Source of the DNA: Cudoniella acicularis
Lineage: Eukaryota > Ascomycota > Leotiomycetes > Helotiales > Helotiaceae
NCBI GenBank assembly: GCA_013054445.1
Contig: JAAMPI010000541.1
Span: 1 to 32,757, forward strand
Reading direction: 5' to 3'
DNA: 32,757 nucleotides
The notes under the pieces: model-generated
Seen by the model: the letters and a program-made list of their open reading frames with translations, nothing else
Told to the model about the DNA's origin: nothing
The model's database searches: none
Position numbers and translations under genes: made by a program
In this document: positions 9,716-20,000 of the stretch, piece after piece
Layout: each line of letters begins with the position of its first letter
Position numbering within the stretch: the stretch's first letter is position 1

Positions 9716-10024
9716 ATGCATGTTCCGGATTTCCTCCAGCTTTTTCTTGCAGTGTTGGTGGTCGGACTGCCGCTCCCGACTGCGGAGAAGCGTTCATCAA
9801 CAATCTCAGCAATTGGTCAAGAAACAGATAATGCTGCCATGGGCGATATTGAGAAGCGCGGATCAACAATCGCAGCAATCGGTCAAGAGGCAGACAACGC
9901 TGCTATGGGGGGCATAGAGAAGCGTGACTTCTTGGCAGAGATCAACCTGGATGAACTCGGTAGCATCGGAAATCAGAATGAGGAAAGAGCAATGTTGAAC
10001 ACCAAAATGAATGAAAACTCCTAA
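9716..10024 (+). CDS. Secreted Kex2-processed repeat precursor (KEP / RiPP-like)
   Basis: A single-exon frame of 102 residues. Residues 1-23 look like a signal peptide: short N-region, hydrophobic LQLFLAVLVVGLPLP core, and cleavage likely after PTA. The mature part opens with Glu-Lys-Arg and holds two 22-residue repeats (27-48 and 49-70), each ending in IEKR, a Kex2-type site. A 32-residue tail follows with an SIG-containing, more diverged segment and an EER. Each repeat has the core STI(S/A)AIGQE and then DNAAMG. Eight of 22 codons differ silently between the repeats and four change the residue, which argues for real coding sequence under constraint. This design is that of fungal KEPs, some of which are dikaritin precursors. 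The divergent neighbour carries a UstYa domain, fitting a peptide pathway. Against that, neither repeat has Tyr, Phe or Trp, which known dikaritin cores use. A secreted signalling peptide is the alternative. Confidence 0.75.
   Translation: MHVPDFLQLFLAVLVVGLPLPTAEKRSSTISAIGQETDNAAMGDIEKRGSTIAAIGQEADNAAMGGIEKRDFLAEINLDELGSIGNQNEERAMLNTKMNENS
9794..9925 (+). repeat. Two in-frame 66-bp repeats of the precursor
   Basis: Unit one is 9794-9859 and unit two 9860-9925. Both encode 22 residues ending in Lys-Arg. They match at ten codons exactly, differ silently at eight and differ in residue at four (positions 1, 5, 11 and 18 of the unit). Confidence 0.9.
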
Positions 10025-12294
10025 GGTATGATTGCCCCTTTTGAGAGAGATGTCGTGCTCAAAGTCGTTTGTAGCTCCAGTGTCCCATATCCCTGAGACC
10101 GTGAAGTGGAATCTTTCAATCTTTGCACCATTAGACCTTCCAGTACTGGGATTTTCAAGCAAAACGGCTTGTTTCATTTTGTGGAGAGGCGATTGGAAGA
10201 CTTAAAGTCTCGTCTGGATCTAGGATTTTTGTTATGCGCATTCGGTAGCAGACACGGAAGGGTCAGAAACTCGTGGTTTTGGAAATGTGATGAGGTGGGA
10301 CTTACGATCTTGACGAGAGGATATGACTTGAATTCACTCTTTTGGCTCCTGTTCTTCGTTTGCAGTTCGTGACATGATGTGGGAATTTATCCTTGCTTGC
10401 ACAAAGTACGACCATTTGAAGAAGTTGCGCCTCAACCCCTTTCCACCGAAAATTAAGCGAGGCCCAAAAGGGATGGGCCCGCCAGGACCCCTTTTAAATG
10501 CAGCAAAATTCGTAGCAAGTCACCGCTTTTGGCAGCGACGAAGCCAATAACATAGAATTGAAGAAGCTCAACACAAAATGCTCAAGTAATGTGCTTGCTG
10601 GTCATTCCCGTTTCCTAGCAATGCTGCTGCAACCGCTTCGATGCCCTGTTGATGGCTCCTTACAACAATAAAAAGATCACTAGCTGTGTAGCAGCTTACA
10701 AATCTTTAAGGACCGTGAATTCCTAAGAGTTCCTAGCTTGTTCTCGGTCATATTTGTGGTTGTTGACGAAGGCAGACGGAGCGTTCGCTTAACTTCAAAC
10801 GGTCAGGACCATTCCACCGCATCAAGCTGGAATCTCATCGACGCGGCACTTTGACCCGGAACACAAAACCCACGTTGATGGTACGTTGTAATGTGAGCTT
10901 ATTTTCGCCTTCACATCCGCACTTCTTATCACCCATGTGTGCCTTGAGCTAGCTGTCGGCTCGCATTTCTTCACGGCCTCAAGGGCACACAGGCGGCAGG
11001 AGTTCGAGACCCTACAAACAGAACTTTGCTGACAGGATGCTAACAGCAGGAACTGGAAACTTTGTAGTATCAACTGGCCTCTCTTCGAATTTTGCTCTGC
11101 GGACCGAAAATCGGCAAAATCGACCTGCTATTGTCAACTGGCTGCAGCACGTTGCAGGATATGGTTACAGAGCCCCATAGGTTTCGAAATCCCTGGACGC
11201 CACACAAAACTTGAAAGATAAGAAGGTAACGCAAAGACCCTTTATCGGTTTGAGGCCATGTGAGGAAAACTTCGAGGTACCCATGTTGCTTCAGAAGGCT
11301 TCCCACGTTCTTGGTTACGATTCCTCGGGTACTTGCGTCTGGAACAACCGCATAACCGCTAAAGACAGAATAGCAACATGAGAGTTCTATAACAGTAGGA
11401 AATGCTTCAACTATTGCTCTCGAAGAATATTCTGCTGGTTTTGTCGAGCTCTAATTGCCCCGAAGGTACACGTCGAGACGGTCGAGAGGCCGCATATAAC
11501 CCACAATCTCGTAGTTCTTCGAAAGCATCAACGATATAAAGTCGATGAAGTGCCCAATTTCTTCACTAGAATATTCTGTACGCCTCGAGTTAGCTCAGAA
11601 ATGCCGGCCAGCCAATTGAACCACGCCAGAAGCTTCCCAAGTAGCACAGCCAAGTGGAAGTATGCATGTGACGGCAGACGACTTAGCTCACGCGACCCTC
11701 GTTACACTACTGCAGACTAGCAATTTCAATTAGGAGTTACGACGATATCGGCACCTTGCTTGTTGCCCTTTTCAAACCTTCTTCATGGTAGTTCCATGGA
11801 CAAGAGCAGTTTTGAGTCCAGATTCCAGGAATAGGCACGAAACCTAATCTTACATTTTCAAATTTTATTACCCGGTCAATTTCGTGAACGTAAACACCAA
11901 AAGGGGTTCAGCTTGATACAGAAACGTTGTAAGGGATTTTGAATCGAATTATTAATGCTTCCAAAGTACCGGAAGGAATGGTATCTGACAGTGTGACGAT
12001 CCTCAGCACAAACCCTGTCAATGAATCCAAGCCGCAATCTCAGAAGTGTCTTACAAGCTGAGCTGAAGCATCACACTAGAGGTTCTTTATATAACCTTCG
12101 AGGCACAGGCAGACAAGAACTTCAGTGTCTAGATTGTATAAATGGTTCGGTGGTCTCGCAAAGTTGCCAGAAGCTGTCGCAGTATACTTTTTTTTCGTGT
12201 CGAATATTCGAAGCTCGCATTTCGCTGGTGTTTGAGACCAAGTCGATAATTCTAAGCGGTCAGTTTTTCAATATTTGGGAGCCTTTCGTGAACT
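10025..12294. other. Long stretch with no convincing gene
   Basis: It follows the precursor stop codon (TAA, then GGTATG) and ends at the Rhodopsin_dom gene. Plus-strand frames are short and featureless. On the minus strand one frame stays open from 11594 to 11070 apart from a single TAG at 11451-11453. Nearby minus-strand frames (11073-10822, and segments around 11800-12000) are also open but lack an ATG, have stops and show no domain I recognise. This could be a decayed gene or chance. No RNA gene is seen. Confidence 0.5.
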
Positions 12295-13825
12295 ATGGCC
12301 CATGACCAGGACCCAGCTTATGTTCTGGCCGCTGGTGCGACGTTCTTGGTACTCTGTACTATTGTTGTTGCCTTGAGATTTTCTACAAGACTTCTCCAAA
12401 AAGCCAATTTCGGCATTGATGACTACTTGACAATACCCTCTTTAGTATGTATCATCACCCCACGAGTGCGCTTCAGGTGTAATTTTCCCCGATCCTAACA
12501 CTCGTCTGCGCATAGTTGTTGGTTATTGGCTGTGCCACGGTGCTCATCATAGGTTAGTTCAGTCGGGAGACACAGAAATTAAGAATACGGACTAACTTCG
12601 TGCAGGTGTTAACCTACGAGTTCTTGCATACCCAACCCCACCCCCTACAAATGTGCAGGATCCAAAGGACGAGAAGAGCTACAATTTCACCAAGGTTGAA
12701 AAGGTTAGTGCAACCCTTCGCTACCCGATTTTTGAGCCCAGTTCTGAGTTGAAAATAGCTTGAATGGGGTTTCTTTCTTATGCAGATTTTGTCCATGGGA
12801 TCCACAAAGCTCAGTTTCGTCTTCTTCTTTCGTCGAATTTTCGTGACAGGGAAGCCAAAATCGAGATTTGGTGTAATAACTCTGATCGCCATTGGCATCA
12901 TAATATGTTGGACCATGGCATTCTTCCTTTGGTTCCTGCTCTCGTGTGGGAACAAATTTTCCACGCGTTGGACAACCGTTAACATCCTTCACCACTCATG
13001 TCCAACAGATCTCCAATCTGATGTTGCCTTGGCGATATCTGATTCTGTGACTGATGTGATAATTCTGTTTCTGCCTGTACCAGTAGTGAGTACTCAACTT
13101 CATATAATCATACTTTGTCCCAACTGAATGCAGGTTTTACGACTTCAAATGACCACAAGTCGGAAAGTAGCAGTGTTGGCTGTCTTCGGTCTTGGTGCTG
13201 TGTAAGGAAACCCTTCATGCCAAATCATCATTCCACGTCTGATTGACCCAGTGCTCTGATGGCATCCCTTATTCGCATGGCATTATTTATTAACATTGTT
13301 GAGAGTAAGCTCAAAGCCTGGCAATATTTGAAATGTACTGATTTGGATTAGTCGCCGAAGGGAAAGTCAAGGCCGCAAATCTTGATAACAACTGTATGGA
13401 ATTCCCCCCGATGTAATACCAGGCAAAAGCTGACTATTGAAGTACTGGTTACGCGTGGTCTTTATTGGTCGACGTTGGAGTCAGGACTCGCACTTACAGC
13501 ATGCTGTCTCCCAACCCTCAATGCCTTGGCCCGACTCCCTGCACTTCGTTCAGTCATCGATAGTATCCGAAGCGTGGTATCGCTTTCATCTTTCAATCTA
13601 GGATCCCAAAAGTTAAGTGTAGGTAATGATTCACATCAGTTCAAGACAGAAGATGAATATTCCATGGCATCTCGAACGGCTTTCGTGCCAAATGATCCCA
13701 AGTCTGCCAACTTTGAGACATACGCAATGGGTAATGTTTCGAAAACCTCACGCCAAGACCACGGAGAGCGCAAGGAGGACATTTGGGTTGACAAAGTGAT
13801 TGAGCAGCGAGATAATGTTGTCTAA
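12295..13825 (+). CDS. Seven-helix Rhodopsin_dom (PTH11-like) membrane protein
   Basis: Eight exons: 12295-12444, 12516-12552, 12606-12703, 12786-13085, 13134-13201, 13252-13304, 13352-13393 and 13443-13825, giving 376 residues. Introns are 47-82 bp with GT...AG ends and visible CTAAC, ACTAAC or CTGAC branch sites, and all join in frame. Seven hydrophobic segments can be placed: about 8-29, 43-63, a shorter one around STKLSFVFFFRRIF, then FGVITLIAIGIIICW, a segment ending ILFLPVPVV, the KVAVLAVFGLGAVALMASLIR segment, and LYWSTLESGLALTACCLP. The DDY near residue 43, the TKLS/RIF block and the final LYWSTLE...CLPTL block are hallmarks of the fungal Rhodopsin_dom family. The tail of about 100 residues is hydrophilic. 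Length is typical. Relatives include Pth11-type receptors, but this one lacks a CFEM domain, so ligand and role are unknown. A sensor or transport accessory of the neighbouring peptide locus is only inference. Confidence 0.85.
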
Positions 13826-14998
13826 GTTGGGATGGAATTTGGTGTGTTCAAATATATGGGTAGAAGATCCAGGTTTGGGATTTTGGTGACTAGTTAGGCG
13901 TCCTTGGAATTTTCTTTTGGAGGTGGTAAATACGTTAGAGCGTACGGCAGGACCGAAACTTGACGCAATTTGAGGAAATGTCATGTGGTACGAGGGTCTT
14001 GTGTGGTTTTTAGAGGCTTTCTTAGACCAGTCCGGATCAGAGACTAGGGAGGATAATCTCGAATGTTTTTAAGGCTTGTTCGTGACTCATTCAACTTATA
14101 GGTGACTGGAAATAGGGAACTTCGGATAAAAACATTACCTAGACAACGACATAACTGATTTACAGCAAAAATTGCAACTCCCTTAGGGCAAAGGCCTGGC
14201 CAAGTCTTATTATCGCACCCGCTTACACTTGAATACGACCTAGCATCATTGAATTCGTAAACTACGCCCCCCTTTTGCTGATGGTAGGAGACTGTGCCTC
14301 CTCAACAAGACGGGACGATTCTCGAGCAATCTGATGTAAAGCTCTGTCCTACCTCCCTCTCGTATTCGGCGCGATTAGGGCGATCTTCATACATCCTAGT
14401 GCAACAAGCTTCGAGAACGGCTGGCAACTCTGTGTAACAGAATGAAGGTTGTGGCACAGAAAGCGTACTCTATCGGCAGTTGTTGACCTCTCCCAATTGT
14501 AATCGCGTTTGCATTTTGTATGCTACCTATGACACATGGAGGAGGATTGTAACGGGCAAGCCACCATGCGACGACCTTGTGTGATCAATGAACTGTGACG
14601 AGATGGCTGACGCCTTTGCTATGCAGTGAAAGAGCTGACATGTCATGGACAATGGCCGTTGAAAGTTGTGCAACTTTGAATAAGGTTTTGTCAACCTTTG
14701 TGATTCTGTACATGTGGATGTGAGGTAAATTCTATTTCGTCATGTGATTGATGTATGAAAAAGAGTTAGTTATTCCTAGGTGATGACGATGAAGAGGAGG
14801 AGGGTCTCAAGTGAATTACAAGATTTACTACACTCGGGTCCTATCGGGTTGTCCCGAGAGAAGATAAGATCTTATACCTGGAAGCTACAAGGCTGCCAAA
14901 CTGCCCTATTAGCCTCCACAGATCAGATATTTTGCTGTAGCGAATATCAAATTGAACGCGCTCACAACACCAAGACTAGTCACCTTGCTCCGCCCAGA
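13826..14998. other. Intergenic region upstream of the MFS gene
   Basis: It holds the 3' UTR of the Rhodopsin_dom gene and the promoter of the transporter. An open frame runs into the MFS gene from 14780, but the residues before the ATG at 14999 are unlike MFS N-termini. I see no separate gene, repeat or RNA. Confidence 0.55.
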
Positions 14999-16720
14999 AT
15001 GGAATCCTCAACCCTCCAGACGACCGAACCAATTACCCAAATAGGGGCAGGGGTAGTAGACGGGGTGAAAGAGAAACCAACCGCAACCAACCAACTTTCG
15101 TCCACGCCTCTCCCGGTTGTTGCAAACAAAGTTCAAGATCCAAATTTTGTGGGATACGACGGACCGAACGACCGAGAGAACCCCAAGAACTGGTCACTCG
15201 TGTATAAATGGAGCCTCATGGCAATTCTGTGCGCGCTTTCTGTGACTACGTAAGTGTAATATCGATACCTTCAAATATCACTTTCATAACTAATTCGCCT
15301 TTAGCAACTTGACAATCCTGGTCTGCGCCCCGGCTATCCCCTCCATCCTCAAGGAATTCAACTCCAGTAGCGAGTTGTACTCCAGCCTCATTGTGTCGAT
15401 ATGGAATCTCGGTGCCGTGGTTGGCTGTCTGATCCTGGGGCCACTGGCAGAAATATACGGTCGACTTCTAGTTTATAACATCGCCAATTTCTTCTTCCTT
15501 GTACTGCTGATCGCAAGCACGTTAAGCAAAAGCATCGACATGCTCATCGTGCTCCGCTGCCTCAATGGTCTCAGCGTGGCAACCACAAGCCTGAACCCAA
15601 GTATTGTCGGCGATCTTTTCGTTACGGAAGAGCGAGGGCTGGCGCAGTCGATTCTCGCTGTAATGCCACTTCTAGGCCCAGTCATTGGCCCCATAATGGG
15701 AGGATACGTAGCCGAAAACCTGGGCTGGAGATGGACCTTTGGCATCACAAGCATACTTCTCGGCGTGTTTGCGATTGTCTTTGCTGCCCTGTATCGCGAA
15801 ACATATGAAGCAACCATTCTTCGGCGTAAAGCCAAACGTCTTCGGAAGGAATCAGGAAACGAACTTTTACACTCACAATATGACCACACTCTGCCGCTTT
15901 TCGTTATTATACGCAATGCTTTCTCCCGCCCGATCAGACTGTTTGCCATTCCTATATTTGTTCTCGTCGCTTTTGCCGCGAGTATGTTGGTCGGATACGT
16001 TTATATAATCGCAACTAGCATCACCGAGGTATTTCAAAATGCGTATGGATTTTCAGAGGGGAAAGCTGGCCTTACATTTCTCGGCAGTGCCTTTGGAATG
16101 ACGGTAGGGTCGATATTTTGTTCCATTGTGCTGGATTGGTATACAAAGCGGATGAAGAAGCTGAACGATGGTGTGATTAAGCCGGAATGGAGACTTACAC
16201 CAACGGTAATGGGTTTTGTGCTTGCTCCTCTGGGCCTCTTCCTTTACGGTGTAAGTTTTTCCTGTTCATCCTTATTCCTTAATTTCGGCCGAGAGCAATT
16301 GAAAATCTGCTTACTTCTTCCTCTACCCTCCCCAACCCATAATTCCGTCAGAAAACTGACCAAGTTGTTTAACAGTGGACCCTACCATCCACCCTTCATC
16401 TATCGCCTGTGCTTCCTTTAACTGGCACCTTCCTCCTCGGTTTCGCTGCCTACACTGTCACAATTCCCACCACGACATATCTCGTCGATATTTTCGGTAT
16501 TTACTGCGCCTCCGCTATGTCCGCGCTTACCATGGTACGCAACGTCTTTTTCACACTGCTCCCTCTCGTGGGCCCACCCCTTTATCGTAAATTGGGATAC
16601 AGTTGGGGGAACTCGGTGTTGGGGTTCGTGGCGTTAGCGTTTGCCCCTATGCCTTTTTTATTACTAGTGTTTGGGGAGAGGTTAAGGAAGATGGGTGGGA
16701 GTGTTGAGGCCTGGAGCTGA
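14999..16720 (+). CDS. MFS transporter, DHA1 (drug:H+ antiporter) type
   Basis: Exons 14999-15249, 15305-16250 and 16376-16720 give 513 residues, typical for 12-helix fungal DHA1 carriers. Introns are 55 and 125 bp; the second has a CTGAC branch site. The cytosolic N-terminus ends in GYDGPNDRENPKNWS, the usual entry block of this family. Motif A is GPLAEIYGR (about 129-137). The TM5 antiporter motif is the glycine-rich LGPVIGPIMGG, preceded by GDLF...ERG and followed by GWRWTF. The central cytosolic loop is basic (RRKAKRLRKES). The C-terminal half keeps the YLVDIFGIYCASAMSA segment typical of helix 10-11. The likely role is proton-driven export of small molecules or polyamines at the plasma membrane; the substrate cannot be told from sequence. 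It is the only transporter near the peptide-like genes at 7402-10024, so export of their product is possible. The start was chosen for family-like length; an in-frame ATG at 14780 would add 73 atypical residues. Confidence 0.9.
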
Positions 16721-17036
16721 GGGCAGGTTCAGGGGTTTCGCAGAGGTTCATAAAGCTGAAAGTCGTTAGATTAGAGAAGAATGTATGAAGTAGAAGGCTC
16801 CCTCTCATGATTCCTTTCAACGTACCCGGAAGCAGTCACTGATCATGTGTCATTCAACCCCACTCCTGCACCGCCCACGGGTTCACGAAACAAATAGATT
16901 CGGGCCTTAAGAAAATTAGTTTTCTTGTTTCGAAACGTCTACAAGTACATTATCATACAGATCCCTCCAAATTTCGACTTTCGACTCCAGATATATCCCA
17001 ACTCCACATGCATAAAAACCCCTGTATATGCATTTC
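16721..17036. other. Convergent 3' intergenic region
   Basis: 316 bp between the stop codons of the plus-strand transporter and minus-strand IML1. It should contain both 3' UTRs. Nothing else is visible. Confidence 0.6.
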
Positions 17037-20000
17037 TTACACAGTCTTCTCGCTTTCTGCAATACTTCCTCTTGGGCTATCCTGACTTGCTGTCTCCCCA
17101 CTAATGCTAGTTTGGACACTTGGCCTCCTCCCAAGCTGTGGTGTTGTGCTTGCGACACCCTGCATACTTGACAGGCGCATCGGGCTTGGACTAGTATCTC
17201 TTGCGAGGATGCCAGACGGTAAACCTAGAGTCGGGATATTCGAATCGAGCAAACTACTTGCGAAAGGGCTTCGGAGCGTTGGTGGCGTAGCGCTCGGCGG
17301 AGTTGCTTTATCGTAGACCTCCTTGTAAAATGATTCGAGAAGAGTGCTATTGTGACAGAAGCTTTCGAGCTCGTTCTTGATGGATTCGGGCGTGACGGCC
17401 ATTACTATTCTCGATCCCGCAAGGCTAGGGCCCAATACGTCAGAAGTAGCTCGCAAAATAGGAGACCCAAGATTGTTAGTTGCACGTAGCATAGGAGAGT
17501 CTAAGGGAGAAGGCTTGTCTGCATTGAAGCCATGGCCGTACATGGCGGATGATATACGGTTGTTACGTTCATGGTCAATCTTGACATACCTTTCCGTGTC
17601 TCTCGCTACCGCCGCACGATTGTTATAGAGTCGATTCGCTAGGAGGAGGAAGTTGCCCTCATCGGTAATTTGTGCGAGTAGAACTCCGGATCTGTGAATG
17701 TACTGGGTGTACTTGAAATCCGGTCGGCCCCAAGAATAGGTTATATCGACATTGCTGGGAAAATTTCGTGCCGCCTCGATATCCAGGACAAAGTTAAACT
17801 TCTTCATTATTGCCTTTTGATAGTAGTGGCGGCTTGCAGGACTGGCTTGGATCTGTGGAACAAATGAGTTGACGTCAAAATAGGTTCGAGGCTGTTGGTC
17901 CGGAGGTTGTGTAGCAAGCTCAATAGTATAAGGACTTCGGAATGGGTGGAATGCCGTTATGGTACAGGCCTCTCCAATAGGTGCCTCGACAAGTCTAAGA
18001 CCGTATCCTTCTGCGGTTCGGGCCCATGATTCTATTGCATCTTCAATCAGCTTGGCAGTGACGCCCATCCAATCAATTCTTATATGGTAACAGTTATCGG
18101 GGTTGTGTAGCCGATCATAGTGTAGATTAATCCTTTCGGGTCGATATGAACGTTTTCGGTGGTCTACATCGTATTTCATGACCTTGCTCAAAACAACCTT
18201 GGGTCCCTTGCCGCCAGGGCCACCACCAGCTCCTGTAGTCGGAGTGGTTGCTCCAGAATCGGAGGACTTCTCATCGTGGTTTGAACTTGACCTCGATCGC
18301 TCGGGCCTCGGTGACTCTCGATTCATCGCCTCGGAAATTGGAGTAGAAGGGACAGACGTGTCCCGACGTCTGGATCCAAACCAGCCACTGCGACTTTCAG
18401 GGCGTTGTTTTGCGAATTCCCCCGTCACTTGATAGAAATATTGGCCGTCTCGAAAAGGGTGCCGCTTTTCAACATGGACAAATATACCCATGTCTTTGTC
18501 TTTATCTTTTCCGCTCTCTTTAGAACTCTCCTTCTCCCTTGGCCGATATAATTCATCCTTCGCCATCAACCTATTGCCAAGTTCCACAGCTTCTTCCCGT
18601 GTATCGATATCTTCAAAATTTTCAATTAGCCAGGTTGTCATATCAGATCCTATAAAACAGTTATAATGAAGCCGGAAATGCCATCGGCGGTTTTGCATTC
18701 TGACTCCCCCACGGTCTACAGAGGCCTGTATTGCTTCCGCTAATGCTGCGATATCAAGCTTTGCTTTGCGAAAACGCTCTGTCTCCAATAATTGACCTCG
18801 TCGCGTGCCGGGATCACCAATCTCTACGAGGGGTAGAGTTTCTAGCTCTGCAGTAACGACGATTGATGGGTCTTCAGTCTTATAGACGATATCAAGCGGA
18901 TTTTGATCTTTTGTTTTGCGTGCGGCAAGACTCTGAAATCGACGTTCCGATGAGGTGATAATTCTATGTCGTTGCCAGGTTTGTGTGAGCTTTTTGATGC
19001 CTTCAAGTCGGACTTCCTCTTCGTTATCCTCGCCCTGCCGTCTTTGAGTTTGAGTCGGACGCTCTACTGGGATAAGAACGAATCTCGCTCGCCAAAAGCG
19101 GAGGTTTTCAGTCATCTCGTCATCAAATCCTGCAGCGAACGAATCGACATAATTCCAATTATACTCACCCCTTGGCTTTCCAAGGACAACCTGGCGAGAC
19201 TCGTAGCGATCGGCCAAAGTGGTTCGAATGGCCGGATTGTATGCTGATGGCACAGCCGAACCTGGACTAGAAGCAGTTGAGGCGGTGGGCTTTCTCACAT
19301 ACATGTCAACCTCGACCCCTGTTTCGTTGACACAAGACAAACGATGGATTATGTTCCCCATTGACATGAACACACTGGCTCCATCTTCAGCGACAGAGTC
19401 AAAATCGAACATGTTCGCGATTCTAAGGGACTTCTGGCCAAACGCTTCTGCAACTGCCGAACCAATTACTATTTGGAACCCTTGAGACAATCTTAACCCT
19501 ACAAGCTCTCTCAGGAACTCTTCTCTTGTTCTTGGTACTTCGTTCAGTTCATCTTCGGCATTTTGAGATATGTTGTAGGGCTTTTGTTGGTATTCGGTGT
19601 CGAGCTGATGTTTGGTCGGAAAATATTCGGTGGTCAGTGGTACTGATGCCGGAGAACAGAGAGATTTCCATTTCATCGTCTTTGTGCGTATGGGCCGTGG
19701 AAACACATGCTGCCATCGTCTATATTGACTTGGACCCACAACATCATTTGCTGAAGGGTTTGAAGGATTCAAGACGCTAAGCCAAGGAGATAAAGCCGTC
19801 GTAGGTGACAAAGTTGACGGGAGCTCAGGAACTGAACCAGCTAGTAGTTTTGAGTGGTACAGTTTCTGAGCATCATCGAGCCTGATGGACTGAAGAGTAT
19901 GACTGCCGTCTCCAGTGCCCACCCCGTCGTGTACTTCATAGAGTGAACCTAGCATAGAACGGGATTTGAATTGATTTGTCGAATCGAGGGATTGGAGAGC

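Noticed and set aside
9863..10177. 104-codon minus-strand frame overlapping the Kex2-repeat precursor
   Set aside because: It is antisense to the precursor, whose repeat structure and silent codon differences show that the plus strand is the coding one.
10980..11010. GAGTTCGAGACC, like a tRNA B box
   Set aside because: The flanking bases do not form a T stem, and no A box or acceptor stem is found at the proper distance.
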